Positions 23,839-33,700 of a stretch of 64,000 nt of DNA are shown piece after piece. A program made the translations under genes and the position numbers. Below the pieces are notes generated by a model. That model was not told the DNA's origin. It saw only the letters and a list, made by a program, of their open reading frames with translations, and ran no database searches. The stretch comes from Gymnopus androsaceus JB14 (taxonomy: Eukaryota > Basidiomycota > Agaricomycetes > Agaricales > Omphalotaceae), in assembly GCA_009733575.1 (NCBI GenBank), contig ML769402.1, positions 242,446 through 306,445 on the forward strand, read 5' to 3'. Position 1 is the first letter of the stretch, and the number at the start of each line of letters is the position of its first letter.

Positions 23839-26647
23839 ATGTCAAATAACAAAGGTAACTTGGGCTTCAACTTTTATGCATTATTTCTCGCTGATACAAA
23901 GTGCCATCTTCAGCTAGTGACTCTGGTATATTTCTTCAAAATGCGCGTCTGCCACATCGAGCTGAATAGCGCGTCAGTCTCCTTAGAGTCCTCAGGGAAA
24001 ATATCCCTCATAGAGCTGAAGAATGGAAAAGTTCTCTTCAAGCAAAAGCCTCATTCGTTCGAAAAACATTCAGAAACGCTGCAAGGTCCGTCGTCGACGC
24101 GTCTTTTAACTTGTGGCTGAGGACTAACCAATGATTCTAGAACTAGTCAAGTTTCGGGAAATGCTTCAAGAACGCGCTACCAATGGAGGCTCAGTATTAA
24201 CTGCTATTGATGATGAGCATAAGCCGCTCATCGCAAAACTAGCACACGAGAGGTGCGCGTGTCTCATCTTGACGCGTTACAGAGATCTTACCGAGTCTCG
24301 TTTCAGTGATAAAACCCTCACGGCTCTTGCGAAACATATCCACTCCATACTGCTCCCTACAGACGACGACGATGAAGGTGATGCGCCTTCAGGTGCCCTT
24401 TTGCTTCCTTCATCCATCATAGAGAGTGCCATCCAAGCGGTAGCGCAGCGTAATAATTATGGGATACAAACCGACCTAGGAGTTAAAGCTCCAGCTCTAA
24501 CTTGTGTTTGGCGTTGGGAGGTTAAAGAGTCGTGTAGACATTGGCTACCCAAGAGTGCCCAGGACAAAGCCGCGAATAGACTTGCGGATAGGATCAAGGT
24601 GCGCTTTTGTAAACTTCCTGATGCTCTTCACGATCTCTGACTTGTTATCTAGGCCAAGAACGACCTTATGGCAATCTTTACTGCGTTACCGGAGGATGAA
24701 CAACGGAACATTCTTCACATTAAATCGCACGCCAAATCTCAGAGCGAAGACAAAGGAAAGGCTCCCGCCACTGCACAGAACGTAAATCAAGCATCCGGAA
24801 GCTCACAAGGCGGGAATCCACCGCAAGAAGAGACGGAGACTGTAAGTATCTCGATTTTAAATATACGCGTGATGATGACGGTTTATCCAGCCGGAACAGA
24901 CCAAGGCAAAGGTCGGTAGACCCAAGAAAGACGCAGAAAAAGCTGCAAAAGTAGGCTTCATCTCACAATTCATATCAACGCTTGCTAATCATATGGTAGG
25001 CGAAGAAGCAAAAGGATGCACAAAAAACTCTTATGACTAGCTTTTTCACGAAACCGAAAGCCAGTGCCAAACCTTTATCCAGCAAAGCACCTTCATCTTC
25101 TGCTGCTACTGTCGCAGGTCCTTCGATCATCAGCTCAGATTTCGACAAGACCTTCAAACCTTTCGTGTTGAAGAAAGGCGCTCAACTCGCTCCCATTAAC
25201 GCATTCCTCGAGCGCAAACCAACACGGATTTCCGCCTCTGGCAATGGAACGCACAGCGATGTTATCGTTATAGATGATGATGATGAGCCTCTCACATCGA
25301 CTTCAACGACTGCTGATATATCGAATATGAATGCCCAAGGTTAGATCACGTCTTGTCCTACCGCGCGTTCACTCACCCTCGCTATAGACCGTCTTCGACA
25401 AATCCTTTCCTCTATGCCACCACCCGTCGCAGGACCGTTAAAACGTCCACCGAAATCAACAGCACATGGAATGAAAACGTATAATCCAGTCGCCGCTCGG
25501 GATATATTCAAACAGCTCTCCGAAGTCGAAATACTTGGTGACGCTACTCTGGCAAGAAAGCTACACAATAAGCTTTCTGATCGCGCACTTCTTCCGGCCA
25601 AGGTATTCATCTTTGATGAAGATGCACGCCCGGGATACTACGGCACTTGGACTAGAAGCTCGCGAACGATTGGGCCGAGAACCCCACATGCAAAAGACGT
25701 CTTGGAAATCGAATATGGATATGATAGTGGCGAGGACTGGGAAGAAGAGTCTGCGGGAGATGCGGACGATGTTATGGATGATGCAGCGGACGAGGACGTT
25801 ACTGAAGATCGCGATTCGGATATCGATGATTGGTTGGTGGACGATGAGGAGGCGGAAGAAGGTGTCGATGGTCGCCCGCGGTCCCGCTCCCGCTCGGTCT
25901 CACCACTAGTCTCGTTGGTTCCGAAACGCAAGGCGGACGATGTCGGTCCCAAAGCAGCGAAAAAGCGAAAAGTTGTTGTTCCTCTTGTGCCGTTTGCGAA
26001 GGGCCCGTGCTGGGAGACTTCTATTGGACAAGGAAACAACGCCTTCAACTCATATCGCATACGTCTTTTGAATGGCAAGTAGATTTCCTCATACTTAACG
26101 TCGGTTCTCATACCTTGCACACAGATACACCTTTTCCTATCGATCCGTTCACCTTCGTCTCCGAAGTTGATGACCGAAAACCGGTCAAATCCTCGGAAAA
26201 GGGTTTCGTTGTCCCTGCGCTACCGAGTCATGTAACTCAGGTTAGTGCAGCGAAAGGAGGTGACATTGCTTCCCCTCGACGCCAGCTGTGGTCTCTGCAG
26301 GACCCAAAAAGGCTCTCACTCCAAAGACGCCTTTCCCAGACGAGCATTTACCTGTATTGATTTCCAAGATTAACACTATCCAGGCCGCCAATCTAACAGT
26401 GCTCGTGGAGGCCGTATCGCAGGAATTACGCGAGTACAAGGTGAAGAAGAATGCGATCGAAGCGAAAATCAGAGAAGTGGGAGAAAGGTGCAAGGTTCGC
26501 AAGTATTGGGTGGTGAAGGAGAATTATCCTGTGCGTATTGTTTGAAAGTCTTTCGAGAAGGACTAACTTTCGTTCAAGGTGGCCCAGTCGAACGCAACAT
26601 GGCTCCTACTTGATTGGACGGTAACAACAGACTTTATTGCTATTTAA
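23839..26647 (+). CDS. CAC1: Chromatin assembly factor 1 large subunit (Cac1/Rlf2, p150)
   Basis: Deposits H3-H4 on newly made DNA through PCNA. The start at 23839 (MSNNKVPSS) is followed by three short introns, IELKNGKVLFKQKPHSFEKH, and a helical part. Basic AKAKKQKDAQKTL then the PCNA-interaction-like box MTSFFTKP are at about 25030; PF(V)LKKGAQLAPINAFLE follows. The CAF1A core has FDEDARPGYYGTWTRSS at about 25615-25665, then an acidic run (GYDSGEDWEEES, DDVMDDAADED) that binds histones, and a basic tract KRKADD...KKRK. LLNDTPFPIDPF is joined by a GC-AG intron (26075-26124). The C-terminal winged-helix-like domain includes LPVLISKINTIQ and KKNAIEAKIREVGERCK. The stop is at about 26645-26647. 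Confidence 0.93.
26075..26124 (+). other. GC-AG intron in the CAF-1 large subunit gene
   Basis: The donor is TTGAATG|GCAAGT and the acceptor CACACAG|ATACACC. Only this donor joins LLN to DTPFPIDPF in frame. The GT donor four bases on leads to a stop within about 20 codons. Confidence 0.88.
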
Positions 26648-26717
26648 TCGCTTTCGTTATGACATACTTGGAGTGTGTATAAGTATTTCATAAAATACAA
26701 GTGGGGTACATTCGACT

Positions 26718-27821
26718 TCAAGTATTCTTGACGTATCCACCGACACGATCCGCCGCGTCACCATCCCATCGTGCTAGGAGCTTACCTTCAGGAGTTTCAA
26801 GGCCACCAGATACCTTATCTCCATGGACGATGCGACCTAAAGCTCCTGCCGGGGTTCCTGTGAGTATTAGGTCGCCTTCCTAAGGTACGATGTTAGAAGC
26901 AAGACGGAGACACCAAAAGACAAGATACCTCGAGCGTCATGATGCTGGAGCAGTGTCGAATGAGCTCTGGGATGTCATAACTGGAGAAGATGCTATGTAA
27001 GTCGACGATTAGGTCGAAAAGGCAAGACTATACATCATGTCCGCTGTATTTCCTCGTTGTCTTTCTTCTCCGTTGACTGTGATCCAGAGAACGAGATTCA
27101 TAGGATCCTTGACGCTCTCCTTTGGGACAAAGTCGGATATGGGACAGAACGTATCGAAACCTTTGGAGGTAGTCCAAGGTAACGATTTGGCTTTGACTTC
27201 TTGCTGAATGTTACGAGCCGTCCTAGAAACAAGGGCTCATGAGAACAACCTATATACAAAGTCTCAGAACGAACATGTCAATGCCGAGGGCATATCCTGC
27301 AACGTCTAGAGGATGGGATCCGGAGCGATCAGCAAGACCGATAAGACGAAATATATCGATATGTTACATTGTTCCCAGTCTTCTTTCTGTACGTCCTTCG
27401 CATCTTTCCCGATAACTACACCGAGCTCGATTTCATGATGTAGATGGACGCCTAGAAGTATGTATCAGTGAACGAGTTTCCTCAGGTCTCGAGTTAATTC
27501 TGGCTAACCTTGAGGGATCAAAACTGTACCTCCATTTTGAAGGTACGAAGTGGTGGGTTTGAGGAAAAACCACGGCTCAGAGTTGGGTGGGTTTCCCAGT
27601 TCTTTGATGTCTATCTCATGCCAGTTAGAAGTATAATGGCAGGATAGCTGCTTCTTACGGGCATCGTAGTTTCTGCCATAAATGGGAATCAAATCAATGA
27701 GCTTTTGGGAGAGAAATGAATCATAATAGTACCTCCCAATAGCGACAATCTTTTTACCAGTTTTGACAAAGTTCGACATGATGAAAGGCAATACAGTAGG
27801 TAGCAAATTTGATGTCGTCAA
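26718..27821 (-). CDS. Fumarylacetoacetate hydrolase-family protein (FAHD1-type acylpyruvase)
   Basis: FAHD1-type enzymes hydrolyse acylpyruvates or decarboxylate oxaloacetate in mitochondria using Mg2+ or Mn2+. The family start is MSNFVKTGKKIVAIGR at 27779, with an in-frame upstream Met at 27821 that would add a short possibly mitochondrial leader. Then come NYDA (intron) HIKELGNPP, PWFFLKPTTSYL, the metal motif region HLHHEIELGVVIG (about 27440-27460), YALGIDMT, FDTFCPISDFVP and the C-terminal DLILTGTPAGALGRIVHGD. It ends GGYVKNT at 26718-26720. Length and motif order match the family. Seven or so introns. Confidence 0.9.
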
Positions 27822-28256
27822 AACTCGAAAGAGAAGAACCGTCTCATGATCATGTTCGAGTGCAGTTGGGCACCAAAATCATGTCTTGTGCTGATTTGCC
27901 AGCATATTTGCATATTTACTTGACTCAATCCGACCTGCGATGAGTTGGTGAAGGAAATCAGGAATTGGAGACGATGACGCCATGGCCACGAACACATGCA
28001 TCAAAGCAACGCGATGACTCATTTCTAATTTCTTTACGTTTGTGAGGCTCCAGCAACAACTTGAAGCGTCAGATGCATCGTCATTGCTCCAATTCATAAG
28101 CGAGAATGAATGCGAAAAAGAGTCAAAAGCGCTTCCCCGCTTTTATGATGTCAGTCACTGTAGCGCTGGAGCCAAGGTATAAAGGCCTGCTTGCTAGCGC
28201 GTCTCTCTCCATCGAACCACAACTAACTTCTTCAAACACTCTCGAAAATATTAACC
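27822..28256. promoter_or_regulatory. Divergent upstream region with TATA box before CON-6
   Basis: TATAAAG at 28178-28184 lies 73-79 bases before the CON-6 start, in a fitting position for a TATA-driven, inducible gene. The CAAC/CTTC-rich stretch just before the ATG looks like a fungal 5' leader. A 72-codon minus-strand open frame (27879-28097) is present but unsupported. Confidence 0.6.
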
Positions 28257-28838
28257 ATGACTTCTGGTAAGTCTTGACATTTATATCTTCTACATCGAAC
28301 TTTGTTGACGCGTCTCATTCAGCTTCTGAACAACACCAACACCACGTCGCCGGCGGTCTCAAAGCTGCACTTAACAACCCTAATGTCTCCGAGGAAGCCA
28401 AAACCAATGCTCAGCGTCGATTGGAAGAGATGGGCACAGCTTCCGAAACAAATACCGAAGCCCCAGCTTACGACGAATCGACCAACCGAATGCTCGGTGG
28501 CTACAAAGCCACTTTGACCAGTAAGAAGTTTCGTTGACTTTCCGATTTTGAGTGGCTCTAATGGCTCGATGTAGATGATCGAACTTCTGCTCAAGCCAAA
28601 GCCCATGCTCGAGAGATTCTCGAATCAGCTGGTGTAGTCGAAGTCGAAGGTGAAGACACCAAGACCGACGAGCACCAGAAGAGGGTTCTTGCAGGATACA
28701 AGGCTGCTTTGCATAGTGAGTCTGTCGTCTGGGTTCTCCTTTTAGCAATGCTGATGGTTGTTTCCAGACCCGAAAGTGTCTGAGGAGGCTAAGATCCATG
28801 CTAGGGAATTCCTTCTCGAGCACGGCGAATCGGTTTAG
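28257..28838 (+). CDS. CON-6-type conidiation/stress protein with three repeats
   Basis: Small hydrophilic fungal protein of the CON-6 family, abundant in spores or under stress; its molecular activity is unknown. The start at 28257 gives MTS then an intron, and the protein has three copies of a repeat of the form G.KA.L.NP.VSEEAK..A...L...G (at about 28350-28440, 28500-28640 and 28690-28830). Introns 2 and 3 fall at the same site and phase, just before the Asn of repeats 2 and 3. It ends LEHGESV at 28838. All four exons join in frame with GT-AG introns. A TATA box lies 79 bases upstream. Confidence 0.93.
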
Positions 28839-29080
28839 GATGCGATGTCTTTCGAGTGCTGCTTTCTCGTTAAATCAAATTTCGGACACAAAGTTCCATT
28901 TGTACAAAAGTAAACTGTAAATTTTGTATTCTTAGATGATAACGATAATTTCTTGGACCATTGCTTTCCTCAAAGTCGGAGTTTGGAAAAGTCTTAAGTT
29001 AATTATGTAGTCCTTAAGGGGCCAGGATGTACATCGACATTGCTAATAAGATCCCTCAATTAAAGTCTAGTGTATACAAG
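28839..29080. other. Converging 3' ends
   Basis: About 240 bases between CON-6 and the next minus-strand stop. A/T-rich, no feature seen. Confidence 0.5.
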
Positions 29081-30590
29081 TTAAACTACAACCTCGTCCA
29101 TTTCCTCATCATCCGAATCACCGGCGTCATTCGAAGAGATGGGGACGTCCGATATTGAGGGCGGCGGCGGAGACAACACGACCACCTGTTCCTCCTGCTT
29201 GATCGACACCTCTAATGATTGCGGAGGCGGTTGTGGTGTGGGTGGTACCACAGGTGCAGTCGACGTGCCTGACGAGGTGCTCCCGTCCGACGCTAGCACA
29301 TCCGCTAGTATTGTAGCCAGTGAGGGTGAAGGGGTAGCTGATGTGTCTGGCACATTTGACTGGACGGGAACTATAGTTGCAGCGGGTTCCGAGTCGGGGA
29401 GAGTAGCAATCTCCGACAGTTGCGCAGCGAGAAGAGCTAGTTGGGCCTGCAATTGCCCTCGGACGCCTTCTACAGTCATAGTGGCATCGAGACCAGCACC
29501 TGATGGCCCTGCTTCCGATGTAGCCCTCTGCAGGCATTTTCACCATGTCACCACTAAAATTGAGGGCTTTTAGAATGTGCTGAGCAGCCTCATATGCGTC
29601 TCCAAGCTCGCTTGCAGGATCGTTTGGATGAAGCGAGGTAGTAGGTACAACAGAAGGATATGATCCAAGCATGTACGACGAACTTCGGTTGTGAAAAGGA
29701 TGTCGATGTTTTGTTGACATATCTTGACGAGAGGGGAGGAAGAGAAGCAGCAGAATGTGTAGAATGTGTCTGAGGGCGTCGAGTTGTTCTTCGCGTAGTC
29801 TAAAGGTAGAACGTCAGTACTGGTGAATGGAATTGCGCAATACCCGAACGAACATTACCACCCGTCCAACTAGAATTAAGCCGATATTTACCGCTCAGAC
29901 TCTTTTCGAACCTTCCTCTCTTGTAGGCTTTCTGTAACGCCTGACTTGCAGACGGACGAAAGTTGGCCTGCACAGGATAATGTGAGGCCATCCAAGTGTA
30001 AAGATCTTTGGGAGCAAGACCCTCTGGATCTCTGACATCGTCGGTGAGTGCCTCGTACTATCATATCTTCATAACTGGGCAAGTCATCCGTTGATAATCC
30101 TTCATAATATGGTGGATGATGAGGATGTGCAGTATACGGAGGATGTGAATACTTTGCCCATGCAGGTTGAGTATAATATGGCGTATGAGGATGCGCGGGC
30201 TGGCTGGAATATACAAACTTCTGTCGGTCCTGGGAGGACCTGGTGCATTAACAGAAATATTCGGTGGTTTAGGAGGAATCTGCGGCTTCGGATTTGAATC
30301 TGCTGCAAGGTAAGCAACTTTTCCATCCGATGCTTTCTGTAGAGCTGCTATAGCAGCATCAAGGTCTGTAGGCCACAGCAAAGTTTTTGCAGATGCAGGA
30401 ACATGAATCTCAAAATTTAAGCATAGTTCTATGACTTGTGGTGGAGGTAAGAGAGAAAGATATCGTCGCTTCCGGTCATGGTCATTGGGCTGCTGCAGAT
30501 GAGAAGTAAAAGTAGCTGGCAGAATACAGAATAGGTAAGCAAGAAGTAAACATTATGCAAGTTCGTACCAGAAGAAGAGCCCGCCTGCAT
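29081..30590 (-). CDS. Protein with H15/winged-helix-like domain, several frame slips
   Basis: Start at 30590 (MQAGSSS), intron, then HDRKRRYLSLLPPPQVIELCL and a helical block. A Pro/Tyr/His-rich part with repeated PPY(Y) lies at about 30100-30220; PPxY is the ligand type for WW domains. A globular segment at about 29880-30060 (APKDLYTWMASHYPVQ, FRPSASQALQKAYKRGRF, GKYRLNSSW) has the length and spacing of a linker-histone H15 or similar winged helix. The C-terminal region has ALNF, a predicted coil (RGQLQAQLALLAAQLSEI), a Ser/Pro linker and an acidic end DDEEMDEVVV at 29081. The frame slips by one base at about 30210, 30055 and 29530 without splice signals. Name not recognised; a chromatin or DNA-binding role is inference. 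Confidence 0.55.
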
Positions 30591-30778
30591 TCCGAATCGT
30601 CGAATAACTGTAAAGTCGATTCTCAGACTGAGAGCCACCAAGCACGTGGAGGTTCGGTGAGCCGGCGCCCGGCGACGCCCGGTTCTCGGCCCACGCGCTG
30701 CGTCATCGGCGTGTGACCATTGCGTGATCATTCTTCTTCCTCCACTCTCATCTTCGTTGATTCGATCTTGGCTTGATC

Positions 30779-33700
30779 ATGGCTTGGGATGAATTACAGT
30801 CTGCTATAAACGATTTGGCGACGAAAACGGCAGCCTCAAGGAGAAAAGATATCAAATTTGTCGTCGAACGACTGCCTTCATTACTCTCAACGATTGTAAC
30901 AAGTTCATTCATTTATTATCGATTTTTCAACTCACATCGTTGACTAGGAATCTTCTGCACCTTCACCCAATGAACTCGATGAGCTATATGCGCTACTCCG
31001 CAAACCTTTGGTGCCACTCTACGCGACCTTTTTGCTACCAACCATGCGCCTCGCTGCAGCACTTGTGGACGGTATTCACAAATTCAAGATTGTTGTGGGA
31101 AGATCCAAGCACGATGTTTCTCTGCTGCCACAATGGGAGAGGCTTCAGAGAGCGATTACTGCGGGAGTTCTGGTATGCTTTTCTTCATCTGCTTGAAATG
31201 CATTTCCTGACCAGAATTAGGACTATCTCGAAGAGACTACAACTCCCAGTGCGATCGAATTTTCACGTATCAAACCATTTGTGCTCACACCTCCTTCAGA
31301 TGCAAGCAAATCCACGATCGAAAATTGCATGTTCTCTGTTGTATGTCAGCATTACTTTCCTTTGGCGTCAGAATCGAGCTATGAAGAGGCCTCCCTCGAT
31401 CTCCGATGTAACGTGAGTCGCAGTCTCTAAAAAATCATTTAAACTCAATATATGCGTTCTTTCAGGTCCATCTTCTCCTTTCCAATTGCGTTGAGGAACA
31501 TCCGGTCAACCAGAGTAAGCTCCGTGATTCCAATCTTTTGGGAGGGTACGTTTCTTACTACTAAACCGCCGGGAATTCCTCGTTGATTTCATCTCTCTTT
31601 CAAGTGCACGCCTCGGTTTAAGTATTTCAAGGACCAAAGGTTGGTCTTCCTCGGTATACCATAGGTTAACTCTTGCTCATCCGAGGATAGAATTCCTTGC
31701 TTTGGAATCGCTTTTCGAGCTATTTGCAGGAATTTGTCCTCCCAAGTCAAGCATAGACAAACACAGACGTTTTGTCGACAGCGTCTTCAATCCAACCCTT
31801 TTCCCTTTGCACAAAGACCTGAAGAATATCGCTGGCTCTTTGAATTCCAACGATTGGGAAGCCGCGGCCACCAAGTTTATTGAGGTTTTGGCACGTATGG
31901 ACATTTCCTTGTGAGCTTTCTCATCGTCGCTTAGCTGTAAAGAACTGTTTCCTCATCACTATTCTAGCCCGCAGCCAGTCCCATTGTCCAACGCCGAGAT
32001 TTCAGACGCTTTCCCAGTCCTTCAGGACGCATGTATGTAGACCGAGATGGTCTAACATCTAACATTGAGCAAGTGTGTTTAATCAGACCTCTTCTCTGCA
32101 TCGTTCCTGAATAGCAGCTCTTAGGATGACGCATACGACACGTTCTTTATACCATATAGCAACATTAGCAAGATCCATTATTCCAGCTATTCCACATCCT
32201 CAACTACGTTCACCTTTGATCTAACCATCCCTCCTACTTTTGGCGGGGTAATTCCCGAAACGCGTCAAGCCGTCACTCTAGCTATCGATATTCCACGCGG
32301 GAATCGAGAACAGTTTATGGCTTCTCTCAAAAATAGAGGCTTGGTTCGTGGGTTCTTTATATTCATCGCTCAATAATCATATTTCGTTCTTTAGGCCCAT
32401 CGGTTTGACCAGGGGGAGCGAAAGCTGTCAAAAGCGAACAACGACCTCCCACTCGAGTTCCCTCCCAGTCAAAGCCAGCCGCAAACTTTTCCCGTAAGTA
32501 TGACTCAAAATTTCCGCCTCGTCGCGTATGCTTACATTGCATTTTAGGAAAAGGCCAGCCGAGGTAAATTTGGGTCTACCTTCGAGAGATTGCCATCCAT
32601 TTACATTTCTGCTCCAGTCTGTGACATCGATCCTGCTTCAGACGTGACTGTCAAATCACCCGATCACTCTAAGAAGAGTTCTCCAGGCCTTGGAAAGCCG
32701 TCGAAGAAAGGGAGAGCGCTCATTCAGTCAGACGATAAGATTGAGGAACCATCTCCCAAGAGACTCAAGTCTGCACCAGTACCCAACACAATCGACGCTT
32801 CTCATACCGCTGCTCCGCCCGTCATCATCCCGGACAATGAACGTCTACCTTTGGACGATGATGAAGGGGAACTCGATCTTGGCAGTGATAAGGAGAATAG
32901 TGCGTACGATGCAATCAGACTCGGAAATTGCAAGCTTATTATTTACTTCAAAGGGCCCTTCGTCAAGCATAAAGGAACGCCTGATCTTATCTTCAAGAAA
33001 CGAGGCACGAAGCGAAAGCCTCTTGAAGAAGTAGAAGAATTCGTTGATCGGCCTGTGAAGCGTTCTCGCGCCGATCCCGAACTGAATGTCACCGATATTT
33101 CTTCTCCCTTGAAGGGAAAGAGTCCTCACAAAACCAGACGATACGGAAAGCGACCCGGAGGACGTGCTTCATCACCTCCCCTGGCTCCAGACGTTGACGA
33201 CAGTCTCGATTCAATTCCTAAACCATCGAAACCGAGCGGAAAGCCTTCCGATGCCGCCAAGAAGACTGCGGTAGCTGCTGCGATGAAAGGGAAAACCGGA
33301 AAGAAGGATGAGGCGGGGGCCAAAAGTAAAGCGACTGAGAAAATCAAAAATTCCGGTGTGTACCATTCAATGTTCCCTGCATTCCGGTTTATTCAACGTC
33401 TCATGAACAGTACCCGCCAAGAAAGCTAAACATGAACCAGTAAGTTTTCGTTCACTTTCCATTAGAACAATTAAGCTAGATTTTCTTTCTCTTCAGGCTG
33501 TTGTTGAAGATGCTAAACCCACGCGAAGATCTGCTCGTGTCGCCTTCAAACAAGTGAGTAATACATGCATAATCGGATCTTGATAATTGAATACCTTCCA
33601 TAGATGGAAGCAAAGCCTGACCCACAAAACGACGACATTGAAGAAAGTCAAAGCGGCGGCGAGGATGAATCGGAATACAAACCGACCAACGATAAGGTGA

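Noticed and set aside
27879..28097. 72-codon minus-strand frame between the FAHD1-type gene and CON-6
   Set aside because: No motif, no intron pattern, and it sits in the likely promoter region.
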